A stretch of DNA of 64,000 nt from Anaerolineae bacterium (lineage in GTDB: Bacteria > Chloroflexota > Anaerolineae > JAAYZQ01): NCBI GenBank assembly GCA_016929795.1, contig JAFGIA010000415.1, forward strand, positions 5,649 through 69,648. Direction: 5' to 3'. Shown one piece after another: positions 30,929 through 38,888 of the stretch. A model generated the notes under the pieces. It was not told the DNA's origin and did not search any database. It was given only the letters and a program-made list of their open reading frames with translations. Within the stretch, counting starts at the first letter, position 1. Every line of letters begins with the position of its first letter. The position numbers and the translations under genes are program-made.

Positions 30929-31477
30929 TCACAACAGCCCTTTGCGGCGAAGCCTTTCTTCGATTTTTGGCTTTACTGCTTCCCACTCTGTGCGCAGCAT
31001 GGCCATGCGAACGACATCAAAGACCTGATCGCCTTTTATTATGTGCTCTCGAAAGAGCCCTTCCTGCTGGAATCCGAAACTGCGATGCATACTCACCACT
31101 GCCTCATTAAAACCGAGCACTTCGCAGTTCAGCTTGTTGAGTCCGAGTTCCTCAAAGACATAATTCAAGGCAGAATACTCTACGAAACTACCTACCCCCT
31201 TGCCCCGAGCACTCGGATCTGCCACATAGAACGCCCAGCAGCAGTGTTGATTCTTCATATCGATCTCATAGATGTTCACCAAGCCAACATCTATTTGGTC
31301 GCACACGATAATCCAATAGCGACGACTAGGGTCATGCAAAGCATGCTCAAACCAGCGATCGTGTTCTTCAGCAGTAATGTGATGATCTGTGTACATATAT
31401 TTGCTGACTTCGGGCTTGTTTCGCCATTGTCTCAGCAGTTCTTTATCCTTCGACTGAACATCACGTAATTGGATCAT
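30929..31477 (-). CDS. pseH: UDP-4-amino-4,6-dideoxy-AltNAc N-acetyltransferase
   Basis: A GNAT-fold acetyltransferase of 182 residues. IQLRDVQSKDKELLRQWRN, then YMYTDHHITAEEHDRWFE, the acetyl-CoA loop ARGKGVGSFVEY and MHRSFGFQQEGLFREHI are PseH-type motifs. It acetylates the 4-amino group made by PseC. GGGGGG lies 5 nt before the ATG. It is between pseG and pseI, the expected neighbours in the pathway. Confidence 0.9.
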   Translation of the reverse strand: MIQLRDVQSKDKELLRQWRNKPEVSKYMYTDHHITAEEHDRWFEHALHDPSRRYWIIVCDQIDVGLVNIYEIDMKNQHCCWAFYVADPSARGKGVGSFVEYSALNYVFEELGLNKLNCEVLGFNEAVVSMHRSFGFQQEGLFREHIIKGDQVFDVVRMAMLRTEWEAVKPKIEERLRRKGLL

Positions 31478-31496
31478 TTGTCCCCCCGAAATGAAT

Positions 31497-32519
31497 TCAT
31501 ACCAGCGCCTTTAGCACTCGCATGACTCCATAGCCATCAACCAGGCGTGCTCCATTGCCACTCATAGTTGAGCGTACGCCCACAGACTGGATCAACTTGA
31601 ACAACGATTCCTTGATCGACTCTGCATCAACGTTTTCTGCTTTGCCTAGATTGTGAAAGGCTTTGATCTCGGCAAGTCTCACAGCAGCACTATGTTGGTT
31701 TGCTGCCACCGCCAGAAGCAAACTCGGCAGGGCCATGAAAGCTAGCTCCCAACAGGTGCTACCTGCTGCCGAGATCGCCACGTCCGCCCACGCCATCAGC
31801 TCGGGCATGTTGGAGACGTTGTGAGCAAGCCGGGCTGAGAACGGAGCCTGCTGAGCCGCGGTCTGGAGTTCACCGACATGGGGATTACCAGCTCCGACGA
31901 CAACTACTACCTCCGCCTCGTCCATCTCCAACTGTTGTATCGCCGCCATGACTTTGGCCGTTTGATTGTCCGGATCGCTCCCGCCGAGCGTAATTAGCAT
32001 CTTGCGAGCTGCCGGGGCGATGACGCGTTTCCAACCGCGCCAGGACCAGAACTCACGGCGCAACAGGACATAGCGGGTGCCAAGCAAGAGCTGTGTACCG
32101 GCCTCTCGATTATGATAAAGCTTCTCCTCAGCATGAATGTTCTGGTTGAGGACCAAGTCAGCATAGTAGTGATCGGCATGACCATAGTCGTCGATACAGA
32201 GCAATTTCATGCCAGCTTCCTTCAGGTGCAACTGGTAGGCGGCGTCAAAGTGATAGCCATCGACGATGATCCAATCAGCCTGCAACTGCCGTGCGAGGGA
32301 GATGGTCTCTTGGGCATCCTTTTGGCTGCCTGGAGGAGCCAAGAGGTGGTTTGTAACCATTCCTTCCTGAGCCAGCCGAGTCTCAAGGCGGGGTACCTGA
32401 TGGCCCAGCAGGAAGTGAGCTTGGCCACCCTCTTCTTGCCAGGCATGGGCAAGGGCCAGGCAGCGCATGACGTGACCGGTGCCGATCTGAGTACTGGCAT
32501 CGGCGCGCACAAGCAGCAT
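31497..32519 (-). CDS. pseG: UDP-6-deoxy-AltdiNAc hydrolase
   Basis: A 340-residue GT-B-like hydrolase that releases UDP from the diacetamido sugar before PseI acts. The start MLLVRADASTQIGTGHVMRC carries the family GxGHxxRC motif; LLCIDDYGHADHYYADLVLN and KMLITLGGSDPDNQTAKVM follow, and the donor site is ISAAGSTCWELAFM. I chose the inner ATG at 32519 because the family starts there; an ATG at 32543 adds 8 residues and overlaps the SDR gene more. Confidence 0.92.
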   Translation of the reverse strand: MLLVRADASTQIGTGHVMRCLALAHAWQEEGGQAHFLLGHQVPRLETRLAQEGMVTNHLLAPPGSQKDAQETISLARQLQADWIIVDGYHFDAAYQLHLKEAGMKLLCIDDYGHADHYYADLVLNQNIHAEEKLYHNREAGTQLLLGTRYVLLRREFWSWRGWKRVIAPAARKMLITLGGSDPDNQTAKVMAAIQQLEMDEAEVVVVVGAGNPHVGELQTAAQQAPFSARLAHNVSNMPELMAWADVAISAAGSTCWELAFMALPSLLLAVAANQHSAAVRLAEIKAFHNLGKAENVDAESIKESLFKLIQSVGVRSTMSGNGARLVDGYGVMRVLKALV

Positions 32520-32527
32520 CTTCCCGC

Positions 32528-33310
32528 TCACCAGGCTGTCCATCCGCCGTCAACCACCAGATTGTGACCTGTGATATAGCTTGCGGCATCGGACGCAAGA
32601 AAAATGACCGCTCCTTGCAACTCGTGTGGTTGACCGATTCGACCGAGTGGCACTCGGGAAGCAAGTTGTTCGACGAAAGCAACATTCTGCTGGACGGCAG
32701 GTGAGGGAAATGGTCCCGGGCTGATGGCGTTGACACGAATGCCCCGGCCTGCCAGGTGCACCGCTGCGTACCGGGTTAGTTGAAGCAGAGCTGCCTTTCC
32801 AGCTCCGTAATTCACCGGGTTGGCGTAAGGTGTACCGGGATAGATGCGAGGATCGGGCGACACCATGCCATACATAGAGGCGATGTTGATCACGTTCCCA
32901 CGGGCGGCTGCCAGATGGGGAAGGCAGTTCTGGAGCATGAGCCAGTGACAAGTAAGCGTCCCGTTAATGCCCTTTGTCCATTCTTCGGGCGTCATATCGA
33001 TCATGTTGTTGGCGGCACCAAAGTGGGCGTTGTTCACCAGGCAATCGAGGCGGCCAAAGCTTTCCGCAGTGTCAGATACCACTCTTTTAACGCTGTCCAG
33101 ATCCTGGAGGTCGAGATGGTATCCTTCGGCACGGACACCAAAGCGGGCATGCAACGTGGAGGCAAGGTGTGCGGCTCGAAGATCAGATGTCGAACAAACT
33201 GCGAGACCGGCTCCAGTGGCTGCCAGACCTTCGCACATCGCAGCACCTAGATGCCCGGTAGCACCGGTGATGAGCACGACTTTGCCAGAAAGGTCGAACA
33301 GAGTGTGCAC
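32528..33310 (-). CDS. SDR-family oxidoreductase
   Basis: A classical short-chain dehydrogenase of about 260 residues: the nucleotide site VLITGATGHLGAAM, the NNAH motif in LVNNAHFGAANN, the catalytic Ser in NIASMYG and YGAGK (YxxxK), and the terminal ITGHNLVVDGGWTAW. The start is set at the GTG at 33310, which overlaps the TAG of the upstream gene and has GGAGGT before it. It lies with the aldo/keto reductase between the cytidylyltransferase and pseG. Such genes recur in nonulosonate loci and may modify the sugar or its acyl group; the substrate is unknown. Confidence 0.85.
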   Translation of the reverse strand: MHTLFDLSGKVVLITGATGHLGAAMCEGLAATGAGLAVCSTSDLRAAHLASTLHARFGVRAEGYHLDLQDLDSVKRVVSDTAESFGRLDCLVNNAHFGAANNMIDMTPEEWTKGINGTLTCHWLMLQNCLPHLAAARGNVINIASMYGMVSPDPRIYPGTPYANPVNYGAGKAALLQLTRYAAVHLAGRGIRVNAISPGPFPSPAVQQNVAFVEQLASRVPLGRIGQPHELQGAVIFLASDAASYITGHNLVVDGGWTAW

Positions 33311-34224
33311 TAGGATTGTGACCTCCACAAAACCGGGTTGACGACATGTAAAGGCACACTGTGGAACAATTGGCTTATTCGCTCTCTTAGCTCGGAAGTC
33401 AGCGCAGGTGCCGACATGAGTTCCAGATTCACTGCTACTTGATCAACTGTCTCTGCTCCGACGACAAGCGCGGCGATCCCTGGAAGGTCGCGAACATAAC
33501 AAATGGCCAGCTCGGCTATCGATCGTCCGCACTCGGACGCGAGTTTCTGCAGAGCAGCGAGCCACGGGGCGGCATCCGGTACGTGTTGGCACACCTCGAC
33601 GCCCGGGAGAAAGAACAGACCCTGAAGAAAAATGCTGCGCGCAAACACGAGCACATCCCGGGTCTGGGCGAGGGCAATGGTGGGGTGAAACCTGTGGTCG
33701 AACAGGTTGCACGGCAACTGGATGGCCTCAATTCGCCCACTCTCGAGGGCCACGGTGGCGACTTTGGTCGAGTAGACTGAAATGCCGATGTGGCCGACGA
33801 GGCTTTCACGTCTACACTCTTCCAGAACGTCAAGCAGATCTTGCCCATAGACCCCAAAGTCCTGCTCATCGTGAACCAGGTAGAAGTCAATGCGATCCAC
33901 AGCTAGGGAAGACAAGGACTCTTGGATGGCCCTACGAACGAAGAGTCTCAGCTCATGCTGGCTAGATCGTTCACGGAGGCATTTTGAGATCGACGGCAAT
34001 TTCGAAACTATGCGAGGCGTGATATCAAGTGTGGCGACGGCCTCGCCAATGATCTCCTCGCTGTCACCGTAAGCCGGTGCTGTGTCCCAGAGGGTGATCC
34101 CGCGTGCTGCGGCGAAAGCGAGCAGTTGTCGTGCATCTGGCCGTTCCGGTTTCCCGTCACGGTTGGCAATGCCATAAGGCATGCCAAGCTGGGCAGTGCC
34201 TAGTGCGAGTTCTGCTGCAACCAT
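33310..34224 (-). CDS. Aldo/keto reductase
   Basis: A 304-residue TIM-barrel NADPH-dependent reductase. The catalytic tetrad is visible as Asp and Tyr in LWDTAPAYGDSEEIIGEA, Lys in IVSKLP and His in DFYLVHDEQDFG. The start ELALGTAQLGMPYGIAN is typical of AKRs found in nonulosonate and polysaccharide clusters. It overlaps the cytidylyltransferase gene by 25 bp, so the two are translated together. Its exact substrate in the pathway is not established from sequence. Confidence 0.88.
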   Translation of the reverse strand: MVAAELALGTAQLGMPYGIANRDGKPERPDARQLLAFAAARGITLWDTAPAYGDSEEIIGEAVATLDITPRIVSKLPSISKCLRERSSQHELRLFVRRAIQESLSSLAVDRIDFYLVHDEQDFGVYGQDLLDVLEECRRESLVGHIGISVYSTKVATVALESGRIEAIQLPCNLFDHRFHPTIALAQTRDVLVFARSIFLQGLFFLPGVEVCQHVPDAAPWLAALQKLASECGRSIAELAICYVRDLPGIAALVVGAETVDQVAVNLELMSAPALTSELRERISQLFHSVPLHVVNPVLWRSQS

Positions 34225-34877
34225 CCGATCACATCCTCGAATTCCACACGCTCACCAAACCTGTCAAACAGCATCACAGCTCGTTCATAGTCGTCTCGAG
34301 TATCGACGGTCAGCCGAACTCCAGACAGGTCCTGCTCTAGGGCCAGATTTCGCAAACGAAAGAGAGCAGGGTTCTCGCGAATGTACGGAGTGACATGTTC
34401 GCGCTGGTACGGTTCGTTGGCCTCGTGGTACGCCCTGCCAAGTGCGGAGAACCAGAACGCTTCCAGGTCGATACCGTAAGGAAACGTGCGGATCAAGCTG
34501 TTGGATGCGTAGTCACAATCATCCTGCACAAGTGCAATCAGCTCATCTGCAGTTGGTGCATGAAAGAATGGATTGTCGGCCGTAACCCGTAGTACAATGT
34601 CGGCATGGTAGGTGCAAGCGGCCTGATAGTAGCGGCTTAGCACATCTTCCTCCGACCCACGAAACAAGCAAACATTATCCAAGCTCTGAACAAGGCTTGC
34701 TATTCTGTTATCTCGGTGACCAACCGAAGTGGCAACGACTATTTGGTCGATCCGTCGAGCTGCACGAATCCGCTCGACAATGACCTGGAGCATCGGCTTG
34801 CCAAGAATTGGTAGCATGACCTTCCCGGGCAGTCGCGTACTGCCCATTCGGGCCTGCACGATCGCTACAATCTTCAT
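34200..34877 (-). CDS. SpsF-type cytidylyltransferase (probable CMP-pseudaminate synthetase)
   Basis: A 225-residue GT-A-fold nucleotidyltransferase of the SpsF family, with the signature IVAIVQARMGSTRLPGKVM and the later VLRVTADNPFFHAP and EHVTPYIRENP. SpsF-type enzymes stand where PseF (a NeuA-like CMP-sugar synthetase) would be in other clusters. No NeuA-like gene is in the locus, so this is the best candidate for activating pseudaminic acid with CTP; that is inferred from context. The start at 34877 overlaps the pseC stop by 4 bp, which replaces a longer but implausible Arg-rich frame. Confidence 0.85.
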   Translation of the reverse strand: MKIVAIVQARMGSTRLPGKVMLPILGKPMLQVIVERIRAARRIDQIVVATSVGHRDNRIASLVQSLDNVCLFRGSEEDVLSRYYQAACTYHADIVLRVTADNPFFHAPTADELIALVQDDCDYASNSLIRTFPYGIDLEAFWFSALGRAYHEANEPYQREHVTPYIRENPALFRLRNLALEQDLSGVRLTVDTRDDYERAVMLFDRFGERVEFEDVIGWLQQNSH

Positions 34878-36061
34878 GCTGTGTAGGCCTCGACCACTTT
34901 GCGCACGGCAGCGATGACGTCCTCTATGTCGCGATCGGTCATGGTGGGAAACAAGGGCAGGGTGATCAGGCGCTCGTAGGCAGCCTCGGCGACCGGGCAC
35001 AAGCCACACTCGTACCCCAATTCGCGGTAGTAAGGATGCCAATAGACGGGAATATAGTGCACGTTGACGCCGATGTTCTCGGCGCGCAGGGCGGCGAACA
35101 CCTGAGCACGGTCCACGCGCAAGCGTGCCAGATCGAGAAGAACGGGATATATGTGCCAGGCCGGCTCCCGATCAGGGCGGACTGCGAGGGGGTGCACCGC
35201 CGGCAGCTCGGCGAACGCATCGTCGTAGTGAGCAGCAATCGTTCTGCGGCGGGCGAGCCAGCCGTCGAGCCTGGTGAGCTGGCTCAATCCGAGTGCGCAG
35301 TTGATGTCCGGGAGGCGGTAGTTGTAGCCCAATGCCACCATCTCGTAGTACCACCCTCCCTTTTCGGCACGCTGGCGGTGATCGGTGGTGATGCCATGGT
35401 TGCGGAACCAGCGCATCTGTTGAGCCAGCCGGTCATCATCCGTGGTGATCAGCCCGCCCTCTCCCGTGGTCACGTGCTTGACCGGGTGGGTGCTGAAGGT
35501 GGTGAGGGTGGAGAGTGAACCAATCGGTTGTCCAGCATACGTCGCCCCTATGGCGTGCGCGGCATCCTCGATCAAGACAAGGTGGTGCTGACGGGCGATG
35601 GCTTTCAGTTCTGCCAGATCCGCCGGCTGCCCGGCATAGTCCACAGCCACGATGGCCCGCGTCGCAGGGGTGATCGCCGCTTCGACGGCGGCAGGGTCGA
35701 TGTTCAGGGTGTCCACCTGCACGTCGACGAACACGGGCCTACCGCCAAGGTAGAGGACGCAGTTTGCGCTCGCGGCGAAGGTCATACACGAGACGATCAC
35801 CTCGACGCCTGGACCGACGCCGGCTGCAAAGGCGGCCGCGTGGAGGGCAGCCGTGCCTGAATTGACGGCAACGGCGTGGCGAGCGCCTACCCGCTCAGCC
35901 CAGGCCCTCTCGAATTCGTCAACCTTGGGGCCGGTGGTGAGCCAGTCACTGCGCAGGACTTGTTCAACGGCGAGGATGTCCGCGTCGTCGACGGCCTGAC
36001 GCCCGTAGGGCAAGAGTGCCGGGCGCACCGGCTCAGCGCCATCTATTGCTAGCTGAGGCAT
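34874..36061 (-). CDS. pseC: UDP-4-amino-4,6-dideoxy-N-acetyl-L-altrosamine transaminase
   Basis: A 395-residue DegT/DnrJ/EryC1 aminotransferase. LPYGRQAVDDADILAVEQVL opens the protein; AVNSGTAALHAAAFAAGV, VDYAGQPADL and DAAHAIGATY form the PLP pocket; the PLP-binding Lys is in FSTHPVKHVTTGEGG; the substrate side has ALGYNYRLPDINCALG. The PVKHITTGEGG form is typical of PseC. It uses glutamate to aminate the 4-keto product of PseB and lies 3 bp downstream of pseB. Confidence 0.94.
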   Translation of the reverse strand: MPQLAIDGAEPVRPALLPYGRQAVDDADILAVEQVLRSDWLTTGPKVDEFERAWAERVGARHAVAVNSGTAALHAAAFAAGVGPGVEVIVSCMTFAASANCVLYLGGRPVFVDVQVDTLNIDPAAVEAAITPATRAIVAVDYAGQPADLAELKAIARQHHLVLIEDAAHAIGATYAGQPIGSLSTLTTFSTHPVKHVTTGEGGLITTDDDRLAQQMRWFRNHGITTDHRQRAEKGGWYYEMVALGYNYRLPDINCALGLSQLTRLDGWLARRRTIAAHYDDAFAELPAVHPLAVRPDREPAWHIYPVLLDLARLRVDRAQVFAALRAENIGVNVHYIPVYWHPYYRELGYECGLCPVAEAAYERLITLPLFPTMTDRDIEDVIAAVRKVVEAYTA

Positions 36062-36064
36062 CGG

Positions 36065-37036
36065 CTATTCTTCAACTATCTGGCGCAGCTCGTCCTGAGT
36101 GAGCCACTGTTGGTTCTTGTCACTGCTAAACTTGGCTCCGTCCTCCATTGCTCGGGCACCGGGATACTCTTTTGACTTCCACCAGGTATGAAGCGGCTGG
36201 ATCAGGTACATGTCATCAAACTCGAGCGTGTGACGCGACTCGTCGCGCGAAACGAGCACTTCGTGCAGTTTCTCGCCGGCACGAATGCCGATCGTGTCTC
36301 GCTCGCAGCCAGGCGCAATCACCTCGGCCAGGTCGACAATGCGCATGCTGGGGATCTTGGGCACGAATACTTCGCCTCCCTGCATCAAGCTGATGCACTT
36401 GATGACAAACCGCACGCCCTGTTCGAGGGTGATCCAGAAGCGGGTCATGCGCTCATCGGTGATCGTGATTCTGCCTTCGGCAGCCTGGCTGCGGAAAACG
36501 GGGATGACACTGCCCCGGCTGCCCACGACGTTTCCGTAACGGACGCAGGCAAAGCGGGTACCGCCGAGCGCAGCGTATACATTTCCCTGCACGAACAGTT
36601 TTTCCGCCACCAGCTTGGTCGCCCCATAAAGGTTGATGGGACTGACTGCTTTGTCGGTGCTGAGGGCCACCACACGCTCGACGCCCGCGTCGATGGCTAC
36701 GTCGATGATGTTTTCGGCGCCAAGGATATTGGTTTTGACTGCCTCGAACGGGTTGTACTCGCACGACGGAACCTGCTTTAGGGCAGCAGCGTGCACGATG
36801 ATGTCTACGCCCTGCACGGCGCGATGCAGGCGATCCCGATCACGCACATCGCCAATGAAGTAGCGCAGGCGCGGGTCCTCGAACGTCAAGCGCATTTCAT
36901 GTTGTTTGAGCTCGTCGCGGCTGAAAATGATAAGCTTCTTGACGCGCTGCTCGGCCAGTACGATTTGGGTGAACTTGCGGCCAAAAGAGCCGGTACCGCC
37001 TGTCAGCAAAACTGTCTTGTCATCGAGTACATTCAT
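36065..37036 (-). CDS. pseB: UDP-GlcNAc 4,6-dehydratase (inverting)
   Basis: A 323-residue SDR of the PseB/FlaA1 type, starting the pseudaminate pathway from UDP-GlcNAc. The NADP site is LLTGGTGSFGRKF; IFSRDELKQHEMR, HAAALKQVPSCEYNPFEA, STDKAVSPINLYGATKL (catalytic YxxxK) and CVRYGNVVGSRGSVIP follow, all diagnostic. The start at 37036 (MNVLDDKTVLL) matches the family; the open frame 20 codons further up lacks similarity. It is the second gene of the locus, 111 bp after the regulator. Confidence 0.95.
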   Translation of the reverse strand: MNVLDDKTVLLTGGTGSFGRKFTQIVLAEQRVKKLIIFSRDELKQHEMRLTFEDPRLRYFIGDVRDRDRLHRAVQGVDIIVHAAALKQVPSCEYNPFEAVKTNILGAENIIDVAIDAGVERVVALSTDKAVSPINLYGATKLVAEKLFVQGNVYAALGGTRFACVRYGNVVGSRGSVIPVFRSQAAEGRITITDERMTRFWITLEQGVRFVIKCISLMQGGEVFVPKIPSMRIVDLAEVIAPGCERDTIGIRAGEKLHEVLVSRDESRHTLEFDDMYLIQPLHTWWKSKEYPGARAMEDGAKFSSDKNQQWLTQDELRQIVEE

Positions 37037-37147
37037 TTGTTTGACGCTCCGCAAAGCGATGTGCTCCAGACGATCCTCATGATGTCTCCTGTCCAACCAA
37101 GATTTGGGGCGCAGACTGGCTTCGGCATGCGCACCACCACGTGCGGC

Positions 37148-37666
37148 TTACTCGTCATCCAATCTCCATGAGCGGTCACCGCGTGAGGCACTGTGTGCCG
37201 CTTCCGGCCAACGCACTACAAACGACATGCCGTCCACACTGACCGTTGGCACCCCATCGTCCGCACTCGACGCGTGACGAATGCCGTGCTCCAGACAGGT
37301 GAGGCGAAAGATCTCGGCTGCCTCGTCGGCTCCTTCCAGAGACAGGGCGTCGTAGCCGGCCTTGCGAACCTCGTTCACGGTCTCCTCTGCTGCCTGGCGC
37401 AGCTCACGATAGAGTCGCAGCGACGCTTTCACATACTGCGACGTCAGGTGAGCCTTTAGTGCCAACCCCTGTGGAGTCAGAAAGTATTTTAGCCTACGCC
37501 GCTGCAAGTGAGTTACCTTAATGTACCCCTTGCGGATCAAGCGTTTCACATACCAATTGACACTGCCCACTGCAATGCCCAACTGGGCAGCCAGGCTGGC
37601 CTGCGTGGTGTCCGGATTCTGCTCGATGGCCTCCAGCAGCCTGCGTTCGAGATCGTTTGATGACAT
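37148..37666 (-). CDS. Winged-helix regulator of the polysaccharide locus (EPS-associated MarR-like)
   Basis: A 172-residue protein with an N-terminal winged helix: LERRLLEAIEQNPDTTQASL, AAQLGIAVGSVNWYVKRLIR (recognition helix), KGYIKV, then YFLTPQGLALKAHL. It resembles the MarR-like regulators that head exopolysaccharide operons in other phyla. A C-terminal alpha/beta part (about 100-170) looks like a decayed small Rossmann-type domain. The start at 37666 has GAGAGAAGA before it; the frame 8 codons longer begins with TTG. It is the first gene of the 22-gene locus. A perfect inverted repeat over its own -10 box implies autoregulation, with the regulator controlling the whole transcript. Confidence 0.85.
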   Translation of the reverse strand: MSSNDLERRLLEAIEQNPDTTQASLAAQLGIAVGSVNWYVKRLIRKGYIKVTHLQRRRLKYFLTPQGLALKAHLTSQYVKASLRLYRELRQAAEETVNEVRKAGYDALSLEGADEAAEIFRLTCLEHGIRHASSADDGVPTVSVDGMSFVVRWPEAAHSASRGDRSWRLDDE

Positions 37667-37693
37667 TCTTCTCTCACAACTGCTCGTCAATCG

Positions 37694-37722
37694 TGCTAAA
37701 ATTCAATGGATGAATTTTAGCA
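37694..37722. promoter_or_regulatory. Perfect 12-bp inverted-repeat operator
   Basis: TGCTAAAATTCA-atgga-TGAATTTTAGCA. The repeat covers the -10 box and the predicted start point of the regulator's promoter, so a bound dimer should block transcription. The 17-bp centre-to-centre spacing suits a winged-helix dimer. The obvious candidate binder is the regulator encoded 28 bp downstream. Confidence 0.85.
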
Positions 37723-37742
37723 TCTCTGGAGCGAAATGTCAA
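37714..37742 (-). promoter_or_regulatory. Sigma-70 promoter of the polysaccharide locus
   Basis: On the minus strand, TTGACA (37737-37742), a 17-nt spacer and TAAAAT (37714-37719). It fires into the regulator gene, and the 22 minus-strand genes below have no clear internal terminator. Confidence 0.88.
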
Positions 37743-37768
37743 GAATCGACTATGCTGTTGGCAGGACT

Positions 37769-38887
37769 CTAGAGGCACACCAGTTCCCGCGGCAGCGAGG
37801 TCAGTGTCTCCGATCCGGTGCCGGTCACGACCACGTCATCCTCGATGCGCACGCCACCGACGCCGGGCAGGTAGATGCCTGGCTCGACGGTGAAGGTCAT
37901 GCCCACGCCGAGCATGTCGAGGTTGCCCTCGACGAGGTAGGGCGGCTCGTGGGTCTCCAGGCCCAGGCCGTGGCCGGTGCGGTGGATGAAATAGTCGCCA
38001 TAGCCGGCCAGGGTAATGGCGCGCCGCGCGGCGCGATCGACTTCCTGCGCCGGCAAACCGGGACGGGCGGCGAGGCGCCCCGACTGGTTGGCGGCGAGGA
38101 CGGCGTCGTGGATGCGCACCATCTCGGGGGTGGGGGTACCAAGGACAAAGGTGCGGGTAATGTCGCTGCGATAGCCATCGTAGACGGTGCCCCAGTCGAC
38201 GATGACCAGGTCGCCTTCGGCCAGGGGGCGGCCGGATGGGCCGGCGTGGGGCGAAGCCGAGTTGGGGCCGGCGACGACGAGGGGGGGGAAGGCCTCGCCC
38301 TGGCCGCTGGCGCGGAGCATGGCGACCTGCAGGTCGGCGGCGATTTCCAACTCGGTGCGACCGGGGCGGATCGCACCTTCGTCGAGCAGGCGCTGCAGGG
38401 CGGCCTCGGCGATCTCGACGGCGCGGCGCATGGCGGCGATCTCGGCCGCGTCTTTGGTCATCCGCAGCCCGGGAAGCCACGGCTCGGTCGCGAGCAACCG
38501 GGCGCCGGGGGCGCTCTGCTGGATGCGGGTGCTTTCGAGCAGGCGCATGGTGAGGAACTCGACGGCGACCGCCTGGCCGTCGAGCTGGAGGTCGGCAGCA
38601 GCCTGGGCAAAGGCCTGCTCGTGGCCATCCTCATCACGGTAGGTGTAGAGCATTGCATCTTCCGGTAGAAAGGGAAGGGCGGAAGGTGCCTCCAGGACAG
38701 GAATGACGAGGGCTGGCGGGCCGGCGGCGGGGATGAACGCCACGGTGGGCCGCTCACTCAGGTGGCCGGCGAGGCCGGTGAAGTAGCGCAGGTTGGCGCC
38801 AGGCACGAGCGCTGTGCACGCGACGCCGTGTTTCTGCTGAAGCGCCTGGAGGGCCTCCAGGCGGGAGCGATAGGTCGATTGTTCCAC
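37769..38887 (-). CDS. M24-family Xaa-Pro aminopeptidase/dipeptidase
   Basis: A 372-residue pita-bread metallopeptidase that removes N-terminal residues linked to proline. The N-terminal creatinase-like domain holds LRYFTGLAGHLSERPTVAFI; the catalytic domain has the metal ligands in VDWGTVYDGYRSDITRTF (two Asp), HRTGHGLGLETHE (His), VEPGIYLPG (Glu) and VRIEDDVVV (Glu). The start is the GTG at 38887 with AAGGAG 8 nt before it. It is separated from the next upstream gene by one base, so the two are probably co-transcribed. The gene runs towards the polysaccharide locus but ends before its promoter. Confidence 0.92.
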   Translation of the reverse strand: MEQSTYRSRLEALQALQQKHGVACTALVPGANLRYFTGLAGHLSERPTVAFIPAAGPPALVIPVLEAPSALPFLPEDAMLYTYRDEDGHEQAFAQAAADLQLDGQAVAVEFLTMRLLESTRIQQSAPGARLLATEPWLPGLRMTKDAAEIAAMRRAVEIAEAALQRLLDEGAIRPGRTELEIAADLQVAMLRASGQGEAFPPLVVAGPNSASPHAGPSGRPLAEGDLVIVDWGTVYDGYRSDITRTFVLGTPTPEMVRIHDAVLAANQSGRLAARPGLPAQEVDRAARRAITLAGYGDYFIHRTGHGLGLETHEPPYLVEGNLDMLGVGMTFTVEPGIYLPGVGGVRIEDDVVVTGTGSETLTSLPRELVCL

Positions 38888-38888
38888 G

